Part shown: positions 1 through 8,773 of the stretch, piece by piece
Position numbering within the stretch: position 1 is the stretch's first letter
How the letters are laid out: the number at the start of each line of letters is the position of its first letter
From: Amycolatopsis deserti
Lineage (GTDB): Bacteria; Actinomycetota; Actinomycetes; Mycobacteriales; Pseudonocardiaceae
Reading direction: 5' to 3'
NCBI RefSeq assembly: GCF_014653945.1
Contig: NZ_BNAU01000006.1
Location: 372,001 to 436,000, forward strand
DNA: 64,000 nt
Notes under the pieces: model-generated
Databases searched by the model: none
What the model was told of the DNA's origin: nothing
What the model saw: the letters and a program-made list of their open reading frames with translations, nothing else
Program-made: the position numbers and the translations under genes

Positions 1-55
1 CAGTGGCCGGTGGTTGCGCCGTAATCGGGGGCCTCCGGGAGTGGTCTAGACGCAA

Positions 56-90
56 GCGGACGCCCACCGGTGTCGCCGGTGGGCGTCCGC
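56..90 (-). terminator. Hairpin terminator downstream of pstS
   Basis: A perfect 15-bp inverted repeat (arms 56-70 and 76-90, 5-nt loop) lies about 60 bp past the pstS stop. It has no long T tract, which is usual for high-GC actinomycete terminators. It could also serve a gene entering from the left edge. Nothing else is recognisable in the first 150 bases. Confidence 0.7.
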
Positions 91-152
91 CTTCGCGAGT
101 GACTCGCTCATCAGTTACTCAGTGCAAACCGATCTGGGGATCGCGGCAAGCG

Positions 153-1280
153 TCAGGAGATCGCCTTGATCGAGGTCAGCACCTTCTCCTGCAGGGACTG
201 CGGGAGCGGCACGAACCCCTTCTCGGCGATCGGCTGCTGGGCGGTGGTGGCCGCCACGGTCAGGAACGCCTTGATCGCCTTGGCGGTGTCGGCGTCGTAG
301 CCCTTCGAGCAGACGATCTCGTACGTGGTCAGCAGCAGCGGGTAGGCACCCGGGGTGTTGCTGGCGTAGATCTTCTTCAGGTCCATGGCCAGGTCGTTGC
401 TGCCCGGGGTGCGGAACGAGGCCGCGTCCAGGGCCTTGGCCACGTTCTCCGGGGTCAGCTCGACGGCGCCGGAGCCGCTGTCCAGCTTGGCGGCGCTCAG
501 GCCGTCCTTGACGTAGGACGACTCGATGTAGCCGATGGCGCCGTCGGCGGCCCGGATGCCCGAGGCGACGCCGTTGGAGCCCTGGGCGCCGTTGCCGACG
601 CCGCCCTTGAAGGCCTTGCCGGTGCCCTGCGTCCAGGCGCCCTTCGAGGCGGCCTCGAGGTAGGTCTGGAAGTTGTCGGTGGTGCCCGACTCGTCCGACC
701 GCGAGAACACCTGGATCGGCTTGTCCGGCAGGTTGACGCCCGCGTTGAGGGCGGCGATGGCCGGGTCGTTCCACTTGGTGATCTGGCCGTTGAAGATCTT
801 GGCCGCGACCTCGCCGTTCAGCGTGAGCGAGGAGACTCCGTCCAGCTTGTAGGCGATGGCCACCGGGCCGACGACCAGCGGCAGGTTCCACGCCTCGCCA
901 CCGGCGCAGCGCTCGTTGGCCTTGGTCTGCTCGTCACCGGTCTTCAGCGGCGAGTCCGAGCCGCCGAAGTCGACCTGCTTCGCGGTGAACTGCTTGACGC
1001 CCGAGCCGGAGCCGGTCGCGTTGTAGTTCACGATCTGGCCGGCGCAGGCCTTGGTGTACTGCTGGGCGAAGATGTCCACCGCGGTCTTCTGGGCCGTCGA
1101 ACCCTCGCCGGTCAGCGGCGACTTGCCGCCGCACTCGACGTTCGCGGTCGCGGTCGGCGCGGTCGCCGCACCCGAGGTCTGGGTGTTGCCGGTCGAGGCC
1201 GGGTCCGTGCCACAGGCCGCGAGCACGAGGGCAGCGCTCGCTGCGATGCCGAGAGCACCCATCGGCCGCATGATCTTCAC
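153..1280 (-). CDS. pstS: Phosphate ABC transporter substrate-binding lipoprotein PstS
   Basis: Extracellular phosphate-binding lipoprotein of the high-affinity Pst importer. The 375-residue product starts with a short signal segment ending in a lipobox (LVLAAC), then a Thr/Ala-rich linker and the periplasmic-binding fold. PstS hallmarks are visible: GEGSTAQ near the N-terminus, SGSGVKQF, GSDSPL, and SRSDESGTTDNF. I chose the GTG at 1280 because GGAGG sits 7 nt upstream and it places the basic n-region directly before the hydrophobic stretch; the reading frame extends 45 nt further up. A PHO box lies 75 bp upstream. The rest of the operon (pstCAB) is not on this side; mshD follows upstream on the same strand. 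Confidence 0.95.
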   Translation of the reverse strand: MKIMRPMGALGIAASAALVLAACGTDPASTGNTQTSGAATAPTATANVECGGKSPLTGEGSTAQKTAVDIFAQQYTKACAGQIVNYNATGSGSGVKQFTAKQVDFGGSDSPLKTGDEQTKANERCAGGEAWNLPLVVGPVAIAYKLDGVSSLTLNGEVAAKIFNGQITKWNDPAIAALNAGVNLPDKPIQVFSRSDESGTTDNFQTYLEAASKGAWTQGTGKAFKGGVGNGAQGSNGVASGIRAADGAIGYIESSYVKDGLSAAKLDSGSGAVELTPENVAKALDAASFRTPGSNDLAMDLKKIYASNTPGAYPLLLTTYEIVCSKGYDADTAKAIKAFLTVAATTAQQPIAEKGFVPLPQSLQEKVLTSIKAIS

Positions 1281-1354
1281 TTCATGTCCTCCAGCTATTG
1301 AAAGCCATTCGTCGCAACCGGACATTAGGCAGCACGGGTGGACGCGCGCCTCTG

Positions 1355-1376
1355 TACAGATGAACGCAAAGTGAAC
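1355..1376 (-). promoter_or_regulatory. PHO box upstream of pstS
   Basis: On the minus strand two adjacent 11-bp direct repeats read GTTCACTTTGC and GTTCATCTGTA. This matches the actinomycete PhoP-binding pattern (direct repeats of a GTTCACC-like 11-mer). It lies about 75 bp upstream of the pstS start, the expected place for phosphate-starvation activation. Assignment rests on motif and context only. Confidence 0.75.
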
Positions 1377-1495
1377 AAGGCCGCCAATGTGAGCGGGACA
1401 ACGTCACTCGAACGGGCGTCGTGTCCGGCCCGTGACCTGCGGGTACGCGATCCGTGACGGAAGGTTGGCGCAGGGTTAACGTAACGGAACAGTGA

Positions 1496-2401
1496 TCACC
1501 GTTCGTACTGGACGTCGACCTCGTGCCGGGTGAACCCGAGCCGCGAGTAGACGGCGATCGCGGGCGCGTTGTCACCCTCCACGTACAGGATCACCTGCGG
1601 CAGGCCGCGGTCCCGGAGGTAGCGCAGGCCGGCCAGGGTCAGCGCCCTGCCCAGCCCGCCGCCCTGGGCGCCCGGGTCGACGCCGACGACGTAGACCTCG
1701 CCGGTCTCCCGCCCGCCGAAGCGGTGCGGGTTGGCCGGGTGGACCTTCGTCCAGTGGAAGCCGAGCAGCTTGCCCGCGCTGTCCTCGGCCAGGAAGAACC
1801 CGTCCGCGTCGAACCAGTCCGCGGCCTCTTCGGCCCGCAGGTCGTCGACGGTGAGCCGGCCCTGCTCCGGGTGCCAGTCGAAGGCACGCGCGTTGACCTC
1901 GATGACGGCCTGCTCGTCCCGGCCGGGCACGAAGGTGCGCAGCGAGACGCCCTCGGGCAGCCGGGGTTCGGGCCAGTCCGGGTCGACCGGGGTGTGCATG
2001 ACCAGCAGTTCGCGGGCGCGCGAGAAGCCCGCTCGTTCGGCCAGGGCCGCGGCACCCGGGTGGTCGCCGTGCGCCCAGATCCGGAAGGGCGCGTCGCCGG
2101 CGCGGTCGGCGAGCGCGGACAGCATTTCGGTGCCCACGCCCCGGCGCCGGTGGTCCGGTCGCACGATCAGTTCGGCCACCTGGCGGCCGAAGGCGTCACC
2201 GGAGACGTCCAGGTGGGCGTACCCGGCCAGCACGCCGTCGGCGCGGGCGAGCAGGTGCGGCCCGGACGCGAACTCCCCGGGCAACGGTTCGCCGGGGGAC
2301 ACGTCCGGCCGTCCGTCCACCTCGCGGGCGGCGAGCAGCAACTCGCGCACCTCGCGGGTGGTCCGCTCGTCCAGTTCCTCGACCCACACCACGGTCAGCA
2401 C
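1496..2401 (-). CDS. mshD: Mycothiol synthase (acetyltransferase MshD)
   Basis: Catalyses the last step of mycothiol synthesis, acetylation of Cys-GlcN-Ins with acetyl-CoA, in the cytosol. The 301-residue protein has two tandem GNAT domains: the N-terminal one carries an acetyl-CoA loop (VRPDHRRRGVGTEML) and the C-terminal one a second (VDPGAQGGGLGRALT) followed by GLRYLRDRG and YVEGDN-AIAVYSRLGF, as in mycobacterial MshD. The start is a GTG with a GGGAGA ribosome site 10 nt upstream. It lies 19 bp downstream of glnR and is probably co-transcribed with it. The glnR-mshD pair is conserved in mycobacteria (Rv0818-Rv0819). Confidence 0.93.
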   Translation of the reverse strand: MLTVVWVEELDERTTREVRELLLAAREVDGRPDVSPGEPLPGEFASGPHLLARADGVLAGYAHLDVSGDAFGRQVAELIVRPDHRRRGVGTEMLSALADRAGDAPFRIWAHGDHPGAAALAERAGFSRARELLVMHTPVDPDWPEPRLPEGVSLRTFVPGRDEQAVIEVNARAFDWHPEQGRLTVDDLRAEEAADWFDADGFFLAEDSAGKLLGFHWTKVHPANPHRFGGRETGEVYVVGVDPGAQGGGLGRALTLAGLRYLRDRGLPQVILYVEGDNAPAIAVYSRLGFTRHEVDVQYER

Positions 2402-2420
2402 GAAGCCACGCTCTCCCGGA

Positions 2421-3191
<771 letters not shown>

Positions 3192-3353
3192 CTAGTCCGT
3201 AGCCTTGAGCGCCCCTGGTCTTAGCGGACAAGACTAGCGGGTGAACAGGGAGAAACCACCTGCTCTGCAGCCTCCGTCACACTGACGTCACACTGGTGCC
3301 CCATAGCCTCGGGCTGTCCAGGACCCGGATACAAGACAGATCGGACACCAAGA

Positions 3354-4265
3354 GTGAGCAGACCTGCGACCCAGGATCGAGCCGTGCCACCAGCGGGATC
3401 GCGCCGCCGTGGACGCCGTGCCCGGCGCATCGTCATCAGTCTCGTCGTGTTGCTCGCGCTGCTGGTCGGGGCCGATTTCGGGCTCGCCGCGTTCGCCGAG
3501 CACACGGTGTCGCAGAAGGCCCGCGAGCAGCTGAAGCTGACCGACGACCCGTCCGTGACGATCCACGGCTTCCCGTTCACCACCCAGGCGATCGGCGGCG
3601 ACTACGGCCACATCTCGCTGTCCGCGTCCGGGGTGCCGATCAAGGACCTGCAGGACGTCGGCGTGACGGCCGATCTCTACGACGTCGCCGCGCCGCTGTC
3701 GGACCTGGTGAACGGCAACACCGACGCGATCAACATCGGCCGCCTCGAGGCGCAGGTGACGATCAAGGCCAGCGACATCAACAAGGTGGACCCGCTGACC
3801 AAGGTCGAGGACCTGCGGATCGAGCCGTCGAGCATCGAGTACGTGGAGACCGGCCAGGACGCCGAGAGCGGCACCGACAGCGGCTCCGGCGACCAGCAGG
3901 GCCAGGACGGCACCTCCGAGGAGGAGCAGCAGGACCAGTCGAAGGCCGGTATCCGGATCTCCGGGTACGTGCAGATCGCCGGTCAGCGCATCGAGATCTT
4001 CTGCTTCGCCATGATCGAGCTGCACGGCACCGCGATCGACATCGTCCCGAAGCGGCTGCAGTACGGGAATGACAAGGAGACGACCGTTGTTCCCGAAGCA
4101 GTGCAGCAGGCCCTGCTGCCGAACTTCAAGGCCACGATCGACACCGGCAACCTCCCGTTCGAGGTCACCCCGACGGCGGTACAGGTGAACAGCGGTTCGG
4201 TCACCATCAAGGGTGAGGCCAAGAACGTGACGTTCAGCGGGGCGACCAGCTCAACCGGAGGGTGA
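3354..4265 (+). CDS. LmeA-like DUF2993 envelope protein
   Basis: The 303-residue protein has a basic N-terminus, one membrane segment (about residues 26-46) and a long extracytoplasmic DUF2993 domain. It corresponds by family and position to mycobacterial LmeA (Rv0817c), which is needed for lipomannan elongation; that role is inferred here. A Ser/Gly/Asp/Gln-rich insertion (about residues 165-200) interrupts the domain. The GTG start has only a weak purine-rich leader. It is transcribed divergently from glnR with 180 bp between them, and the thioredoxin-like gene follows 7 bp after its stop. Confidence 0.8.
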   Translation: MSRPATQDRAVPPAGSRRRGRRARRIVISLVVLLALLVGADFGLAAFAEHTVSQKAREQLKLTDDPSVTIHGFPFTTQAIGGDYGHISLSASGVPIKDLQDVGVTADLYDVAAPLSDLVNGNTDAINIGRLEAQVTIKASDINKVDPLTKVEDLRIEPSSIEYVETGQDAESGTDSGSGDQQGQDGTSEEEQQDQSKAGIRISGYVQIAGQRIEIFCFAMIELHGTAIDIVPKRLQYGNDKETTVVPEAVQQALLPNFKATIDTGNLPFEVTPTAVQVNSGSVTIKGEAKNVTFSGATSSTGG

Positions 4266-4272
4266 GGCGCTG

Positions 4273-4707
4273 ATGACGGGCGTGTGGGTCGTGCTCAGCA
4301 CGCTGGTGGTCGCGGCCGTAGCCGGCGGGCTGCTCAAGGCGCGCAACGGGCGCGTCCGGGCAGCTCACCGCGCGCCGGCGGCCGGTCTGCCCGCGCCCGT
4401 CGCCGCGGCGCTGGACACCGGCGCCGAGGTCACCCTGGTGCAGATCTCCACCACGTTCTGCACCCCGTGCCGGCACACCCGCGCCCTGCTCGGCCCGCTG
4501 GCCGAGCGCACCGACGGCCTGGCCCACGTCGACCTCGACGTGACGAACCAGCCGGAGGTCGCGCAGGCGCTGGGTGTGCTGCGCACGCCCACCACGATCG
4601 CCTACCGCGCCGACGGCACCGAGCTGCTGCGCGTCGGGGGCGTCCCGAAGGCCCCCGCGCTGCTCGAGGCGCTGCGGCCGCACCTGGCCTCGCGGGTGAC
4701 GGACTAG
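4273..4707 (+). CDS. Membrane-anchored thioredoxin-like protein
   Basis: A 144-residue thioredoxin-fold protein with an N-terminal membrane segment (about residues 3-20) and a redox motif CTPC in the sequence TTFCTPCRHTRALLGPLAE. The cis-Pro region is also present (LRTPTTI). It resembles the ThiX/Rv0816c family that sits beside lmeA and the sulfurtransferase genes in mycobacteria, so a role in thiol redox chemistry at the membrane is likely; the substrate is unknown. Its last 17 bases are part of the 160-bp repeat that follows, which means the C-terminus (ASRVTD) is repeat-derived or seeded the repeat. Confidence 0.85.
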   Translation: MTGVWVVLSTLVVAAVAGGLLKARNGRVRAAHRAPAAGLPAPVAAALDTGAEVTLVQISTTFCTPCRHTRALLGPLAERTDGLAHVDLDVTNQPEVAQALGVLRTPTTIAYRADGTELLRVGGVPKAPALLEALRPHLASRVTD

Positions 4708-5290
4708 CCGGGGACTTGCCGCTGGTCCGCCACGGGCGCGTAATCGGGGTGAGCGGTGGCCCGCGCACATCGAAAGCTGGGCTGCATCGACCGTCGCTGC
4801 CGCGGTCGCACTTGGCCGTCGCGGGTGACGGACTAGCCGAGGGCTTGCCGCTGGTCCGCCAGGGGCGCGTGATCCGGGCGTGCGGTGGCCCGCGCACATC
4901 GAAAAGCTGGGCAGCATCCCTGCCAGACGCGGCTTGCCGCGGGCTGCGGCACCGTCGCTGCCGCGGTCGCACTTGGCCGTCGCGGGTGACGGACTAGCCG
5001 AGGGCCTGCCGCTGGTCCGCCAGGGGCGCGCGATCCGGGTGAGCGGTGGCCCGCACATCGAAGAGCTGGGCAGCGTCCCTGCCAGACGCGGCTTGCCGCT
5101 GGTTGCGCCACCGTCGCTGCGGCGGTCGCACTTGGCCGTCGCGGGCGCCGGACTAGCCGAGGGTTTGCCGCTGGTCCGCCATGGGCGCGTGATCCGGGTG
5201 AGCGGTGGCCCGCGCACATCGAAAGTGGGCAGCGTCCCTGCCAGACGCGGCCTGCCGCTGGCTGCGCCACCTTCACCGCCGCACTCGGCC
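4691..5290. repeat. Four imperfect tandem copies of a ~160-bp unit
   Basis: The marker GGACTAGCCG recurs at 4701, 4830, 4991 and 5150, giving spacings of 129, 161 and 159 bp. The first copy lacks about 32 bp present in the others. Each unit contains, in order, the end of the thioredoxin gene, TTGCCGCTGGTCCGCCA, GCGGTGGCCCGC, ACATCGAA and GTCCCTGCCAGACGCGG. Copies differ by scattered substitutions. Long reading frames cross the block on both strands but they differ in frame between copies and show no family resemblance, so I treat it as non-coding. No gene is supported between 4708 and 5505. Confidence 0.85.
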
Positions 5291-5492
5291 CGACCAGCAC
5301 TCAGCCCGGCCAGTCGACCCCGCCAGCGGCGATGCCCCACCTGCCGGACCGCCGGAACTAGAACGTGTTCCAGTCGCCCCCGGCGCCTCTCCCGGCGGCC
5401 TCACCTCGGCTGAGCAGGGCGGAATTATTTTCTTGGATCGTGGGAATGCTCTCAGTGGGTGGACACCCCTCCCACTTTCAGGGACGTCCGGG

Positions 5493-5498
5493 TAGCCT
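5493..5498 (+). promoter_or_regulatory. -10 element for the leaderless leader peptide
   Basis: TAGCCT lies exactly 7 nt before the GTG at 5506, so transcription would begin at or within a base of the start codon. No good -35 is seen. Confidence 0.6.
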
Positions 5499-5505
5499 GA
5501 CGCTC

Positions 5506-5589
5506 GTGTGCAGGCTGCCACTAACTCTGCTGACGCAACGTCGCGCGGTCGACTTCTGCCGCGTGCGCAGCAGCCTGTGTCTGCTCTAG
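5506..5589 (+). CDS. Cysteine-containing leader peptide (probable attenuator)
   Basis: A 27-residue leaderless ORF, starting GTG-TGC and ending QRRAVDFCRVRSSLCLL. The basic-V-D-x-C-R-V-x-S-x-x-C pattern is that of the actinobacterial leader peptides found upstream of sulfur-metabolism operons; in mycobacteria, leaderless cysteine-rich ORFs upstream of the cysA2 sulfurtransferase act as cysteine-responsive attenuators. Here three cysteines (positions 2, 18, 25) are spread out instead of consecutive. It lies 88 bp upstream of DUF4395-sseA-DUF1416, with GC-rich inverted repeats in between. The function is inferred from family and context. Confidence 0.75.
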   Translation: MCRLPLTLLTQRRAVDFCRVRSSLCLL

Positions 5590-5677
5590 CGGGTCCGCCT
5601 CAGCCGTACCCGCACTCCCCCCGCCGGAAAAATCCAGTTCCGACGCGCGCTCACGCGCGCCCCGCCAGGGAGGTGAC

Positions 5678-6109
5678 ATGTCAGCAGGCCCAGCCGTAGA
5701 CCCCCGTGGACCGCGCTTCGCGGCCGTCATCACGACCGTCGTGCTCGCGGTGGTCCTGATCACGGGGTGGTGGCCGTTGCTGGCCGTCCAGACGGTCGTG
5801 TTCGCGATCGGCGCGTTCATCGGGCTCAAGCCGGCCCCGTACTCGCTGATCTACCGCTACCTCGTGGCGCCCCGGCTCGCGCCGACGTCCGAGCGGGAGG
5901 ACGCGGCGCCGCTGCGGTTCGCCCAGGCGGTCGGGTTCGCGTTCGCGCTGGTCGGCACCATCGGCTACGCCACCGGGGTCACCGCGCTCGGCATCGTCGC
6001 GACGGCGTTCGCGCTGTTCGCGGCCTTCCTCAACGCGGCCTTCAACTTCTGCCTCGGCTGCGAGATGTACCTCCTGATCCGGCGCGTGGCGCCGAGCCAG
6101 GCTTCCTGA
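5678..6109 (+). CDS. DUF4395 integral membrane protein
   Basis: A 143-residue protein with four hydrophobic segments (roughly 16-32, 35-50, 83-102, 105-122) and a C-terminal cysteine pair in NFCLGCEMYLL, the hallmark of DUF4395. The function is unknown; its fixed place between a cysteine-responsive leader and a thiosulfate sulfurtransferase suggests work on sulfur compounds or thiols at the membrane. A strong AGGGAGGTGA ribosome site precedes the ATG. It is 40 bp upstream of sseA. Confidence 0.85.
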   Translation: MSAGPAVDPRGPRFAAVITTVVLAVVLITGWWPLLAVQTVVFAIGAFIGLKPAPYSLIYRYLVAPRLAPTSEREDAAPLRFAQAVGFAFALVGTIGYATGVTALGIVATAFALFAAFLNAAFNFCLGCEMYLLIRRVAPSQAS

Positions 6110-6149
6110 CAAGTCCACCCACGAGAAGAAGAAAGCGAGTAGTGCTCTC

Positions 6150-6989
6150 ATGAGCCGTGAAGACGTCCTGGTCACCACGCAGTGGGCCGAGGAGAACCTG
6201 AACACCCCCGGCGTGGTCTTCGCCGAGGTGGACGAGGACACCACCGCCTACGACGGCGGCCACATCCGCGGTGCGGTCAAGATCGACTGGAAGACCGAGC
6301 TGCAGGACCCGGTCCGCCGCGACTTCGTCGACAAGGCCGGGTTCGAGGCCCTGCTGTCGGAGAAGGGCATCTCCAACGACGACCTCGTCGTCCTGTACGG
6401 CGGCAACAACAACTGGTTCGCCGCCTACGCCTACTGGTACTTCAAGCTGTACGGCCACGACAAGGTCAAGCTGCTCGACGGCGGCCGCAAGAAGTGGGAG
6501 CTGGACGGCCGCGAGCTGACCTCCGAGGAGGTCAAGCGCGAGCGCACCAACTACGTCGCCAAGGAGCCGGACACCTCCATCCGCGCCTTCCGTGACGAGG
6601 TCGTCGACGCGATCGGCGCCAAGAACCTGGTCGACGTCCGCTCGCCCGACGAGTTCTCCGGCAAGCTGCTGGCCCCGGCGCACCTGCCGCAGGAGTCGGC
6701 GCAGCGCGGCGGCCACATCCCGACGGCGCTGAACGTGCCGTGGGCCAAGACCGCGAACGAGGACGGCACCTTCAAGACCGCCGAGGAGCTCAAGGAGCTC
6801 TACGCGGAGGCCGGCCTGGACACGTCCAAGGCGACCATCGCCTACTGCCGCATCGGCGAGCGCTCCAGCCACACCTGGTTCGCGCTGCACGAGCTGATCG
6901 GGCTCGAGGACGTGAAGAACTACGACGGTTCGTGGACCGAGTACGGCTCGCTGGTCGGCGTGCCGATCGAAACCGGAACGGGGAAGTGA
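6150..6989 (+). CDS. sseA: Thiosulfate sulfurtransferase (rhodanese, SseA/CysA2)
   Basis: Two tandem rhodanese domains in 279 residues, the family's usual length. The N-terminal inactive domain contains VVLYGGNNNWFAAYAYWYFK; the C-terminal one carries the active-site loop CRIGERSSHTWF with the persulfide-carrying cysteine. It transfers the sulfane sulfur of thiosulfate to thiol acceptors or cyanide. It is the middle gene of the DUF4395-sseA-DUF1416 operon, and the next start is 2 bp past its stop. Confidence 0.93.
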   Translation: MSREDVLVTTQWAEENLNTPGVVFAEVDEDTTAYDGGHIRGAVKIDWKTELQDPVRRDFVDKAGFEALLSEKGISNDDLVVLYGGNNNWFAAYAYWYFKLYGHDKVKLLDGGRKKWELDGRELTSEEVKRERTNYVAKEPDTSIRAFRDEVVDAIGAKNLVDVRSPDEFSGKLLAPAHLPQESAQRGGHIPTALNVPWAKTANEDGTFKTAEELKELYAEAGLDTSKATIAYCRIGERSSHTWFALHELIGLEDVKNYDGSWTEYGSLVGVPIETGTGK

Positions 6990-6991
6990 CG

Positions 6992-7300
6992 ATGAGTGCT
7001 GACGGTTGCGGCGCGCCGGTGCAGACGGCGACGCCCGCGGACATCGACACGAACGGGCAGGTCGTGGTGGCCGGCAAGGTCACCGGCAGCGACGGCCCGA
7101 TCGGCGGTGCCTACGTGCGCCTGCTGAACGGTGACGGCGACTTCGCGGGCGAGGTCCAGGCCTCCCCCGAGGGCGACTTCCGGTTCTACGCCGCGCCCGG
7201 CGCCTGGACGGTGCGCGCCCTGCACCGCTCGGGCAACGGCGAGGCCTCGGTGACCGCCGAGGGCCCCGGCCTGCACCAGGTCGCCATCTCGGTCGGCTGA
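6992..7300 (+). CDS. sseC: DUF1416 protein SseC
   Basis: A 102-residue cytosolic protein of the DUF1416 family, a transthyretin/carboxypeptidase-regulatory-like beta sandwich (VAGKVTGSDGPIGGAYVRLL, FRFYAAPGAWTVRAL). It is always found next to cysA2/sseA in actinomycetes and is presumed to assist it; the biochemical role is unknown. One cysteine lies at position 6 (SADGCGAP). The gene starts 2 bp after sseA and a strong hairpin follows its stop. Confidence 0.88.
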   Translation: MSADGCGAPVQTATPADIDTNGQVVVAGKVTGSDGPIGGAYVRLLNGDGDFAGEVQASPEGDFRFYAAPGAWTVRALHRSGNGEASVTAEGPGLHQVAISVG

Positions 7301-7312
7301 CGATTTCCGGCA

Positions 7313-7347
7313 ACGGCCACCCCCGCGCACGCCGCGGGGGTGGCCGT
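7313..7347 (+). terminator. Hairpin terminator after sseC
   Basis: Perfect 15-bp stem (arms 7313-7327 and 7333-7347, 5-nt loop) 12 bp after the sseC stop, followed by CGTCTTGTCC. It closes the sulfurtransferase operon. Confidence 0.8.
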
Positions 7348-7426
7348 CGTCTTGTCCGGACGAACGCGGCGCCGGGCGTGGTGCTCGCCACGCGGGTGCG
7401 GGGCGAGTGAACGCCCTGGCAGCGGC

Positions 7427-7432
7427 TATCCT
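7427..7432 (+). promoter_or_regulatory. -10 element for the 32-residue membrane peptide
   Basis: TATCCT ends 7 nt before the GTG at 7440, consistent with leaderless initiation. Confidence 0.6.
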
Positions 7433-7439
7433 GCTGGAC

Positions 7440-7538
7440 GTGGAGATCCTGTTTACGACGCTGTTGGTGCTCGCCGCCATCGCGATCCTCTGGTTCACCG
7501 TGTACGTCGTCTACCGGCTGTACGCCGACCAGCGCTGA
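7440..7538 (+). CDS. Small single-pass membrane peptide, 32 residues
   Basis: A short ORF (MEILFTTLLVLAAIAILWFT, then VYVVYRLYADQR) with one membrane helix followed by a basic/polar tail. It starts with GTG placed 7 nt after a TATCCT box and stops 3 bp before the nitrobindin gene, so it is probably the first cistron of that transcript. I recall a similar tiny membrane ORF in this position in related genomes but cannot verify it. No function is known. Confidence 0.65.
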   Translation: MEILFTTLLVLAAIAILWFTVYVVYRLYADQR

Positions 7539-7541
7539 CCG

Positions 7542-8156
7542 ATGACGTCCGGCGATGACGCCGTCGCGGCCGCCGCCGAGCGGGCCGAGTCGACGCGCGG
7601 ACGCAACCTCCCGCAGTTCGACGACCTGCCGATCCCGGTGGACACCGCGAACCTGCGTGAGGGCGCGAACCTGAACGACGCCTGCCTGGCGCTGCTGCCG
7701 CTCGTCGGCGTGTGGCGCGGGGAGGGCGAGGTCAACTACCCGACCATCGAGGGTCCCCGCCGGATCGCCCAGCAGCTCACCATCGCGCACGACGGCCGCC
7801 CGTTCCTCTACCACGAGGCCCGCTCGTGGCTGCTCGACGACGACGGCAACGTGATCCGCGCCGCCGCCCGCGAGGTCGGCTGGTGGCGCCCGCAGGCCGA
7901 CGACACGCTCGAACTGCTGCTGGCCCACAACACCGGCATCATCGAGGTCTTCTACGGCAAGCCGCGCACCCAGACGTCCTGGGAGCTGGGCACCGACGCG
8001 GTCGTGCGCACCTCCACGGCCAAGGAGGTCACCGGCGCGCAGCGGCTCTACGGCCTGGTCAACAACGGCGACCTCGGCTACGTCGAGGAGCGCGCCATGG
8101 TCGGCGAGCCCATGCAGCCCCACGTCTCGTTGTACCTCAAGCGCGTAGTGGGCTAG
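7542..8156 (+). CDS. Nitrobindin-family heme-binding beta-barrel protein
   Basis: A 204-residue FABP/THAP4-like protein matching mycobacterial Rv0813c by family and place. The barrel begins after about 50 residues with LVGVWRGEGEVNYP, the GxWxGxG signature; later strands include FLYHEARSWL and EVGWWRP. The C-terminal PHVSLYLKR holds the histidine expected to ligate ferric heme. The family binds heme and isomerises peroxynitrite; that activity is inferred. It is translated just after the small membrane peptide and 5 bp ahead of pxpB. Confidence 0.87.
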   Translation: MTSGDDAVAAAAERAESTRGRNLPQFDDLPIPVDTANLREGANLNDACLALLPLVGVWRGEGEVNYPTIEGPRRIAQQLTIAHDGRPFLYHEARSWLLDDDGNVIRAAAREVGWWRPQADDTLELLLAHNTGIIEVFYGKPRTQTSWELGTDAVVRTSTAKEVTGAQRLYGLVNNGDLGYVEERAMVGEPMQPHVSLYLKRVVG

Positions 8157-8161
8157 CGCCC

Positions 8162-8773
8162 GTGCGCTGGCTGCGCTACGGCCCGGACGCCGCGCTCGTC
8201 GAGTGCGAGTCGCTCGCCGAGATGAGCGCCGTCCGCGCCGCCGTGGTCGCCGCGGGCCTGCCCGATCTCGTCGAGGTCGTGCCCGGCGCGCGCACCGTCC
8301 TCATCGCCGCGCGTCCCGGCTCCACTGGGCTCGCCCAGGCGCGCGAGCTCGTCGAATCGGCCGACCTCGACGCCACCGACGGCGGCGAGTCGCGGGAGAT
8401 CACCATCGACGTGCGCTACGACGGCGAGGACCTCGACCTGGTCGCCCGCACCGCGGGCGTCAGCGCCGACGAGGTGGTCGAGCTGCACACCGGCGCCACC
8501 TACACCGTCGCGTTCACCGGGTTCGCCCCCGGCTTCGGCTACCTCACCGGACTGCCCGAACCGCTCCGGCAGTCGCGTTTGGACACTCCACGCACGCGAG
8601 TGCCGGCCGGGTCGGTCGCGATCGCCGGCGAGTTCACCGGCGTCTACCCGCGCTCGTCGCCCGGCGGGTGGCGCCTGCTCGGGCACACCGACGCCGTCCT
8701 GTTCGACAGCCGCGCGCCGCGGCCCGCGCTGCTCGCGCCCGGCGACCGGGTCCGGTTCCGGAGCATCCGGTGA
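8162..8773 (+). CDS. pxpB: 5-oxoprolinase subunit PxpB (KipI/allophanate hydrolase subunit 1 family)
   Basis: A 203-residue member of the family formerly called KipI/AHS1. The conserved block FTGFAPGFGYLTGLP and the tail RVPAGSVAIAGEFTGVYPR with SPGGW are clear. With PxpA and PxpC it forms ATP-dependent 5-oxoprolinase, which recycles pyroglutamate to glutamate. The GTG start at 8162 is 5 bp after the nitrobindin stop. It overlaps pxpC by 4 bp (GTGA), implying translational coupling. No pxpA is present in the window. Confidence 0.9.
   Translation: MRWLRYGPDAALVECESLAEMSAVRAAVVAAGLPDLVEVVPGARTVLIAARPGSTGLAQARELVESADLDATDGGESREITIDVRYDGEDLDLVARTAGVSADEVVELHTGATYTVAFTGFAPGFGYLTGLPEPLRQSRLDTPRTRVPAGSVAIAGEFTGVYPRSSPGGWRLLGHTDAVLFDSRAPRPALLAPGDRVRFRSIR

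Noticed and set aside
3238..3246. PHO box upstream of glnR
   Set aside because: Only one GTTCACCCG half is present; the adjoining 11-mer does not match, so it is mentioned in the gene entry and not listed as a site.
4691..5290. CRISPR or iteron array
   Set aside because: The unit is 160 bp with gene-derived sequence and no spacers; no replication gene is near.
4234..5413. Long open frames on both strands across the 160-bp repeats
   Set aside because: They are repeat-encoded Arg/Pro/Ala-rich translations whose frame shifts between copies, with no family similarity or ribosome site.
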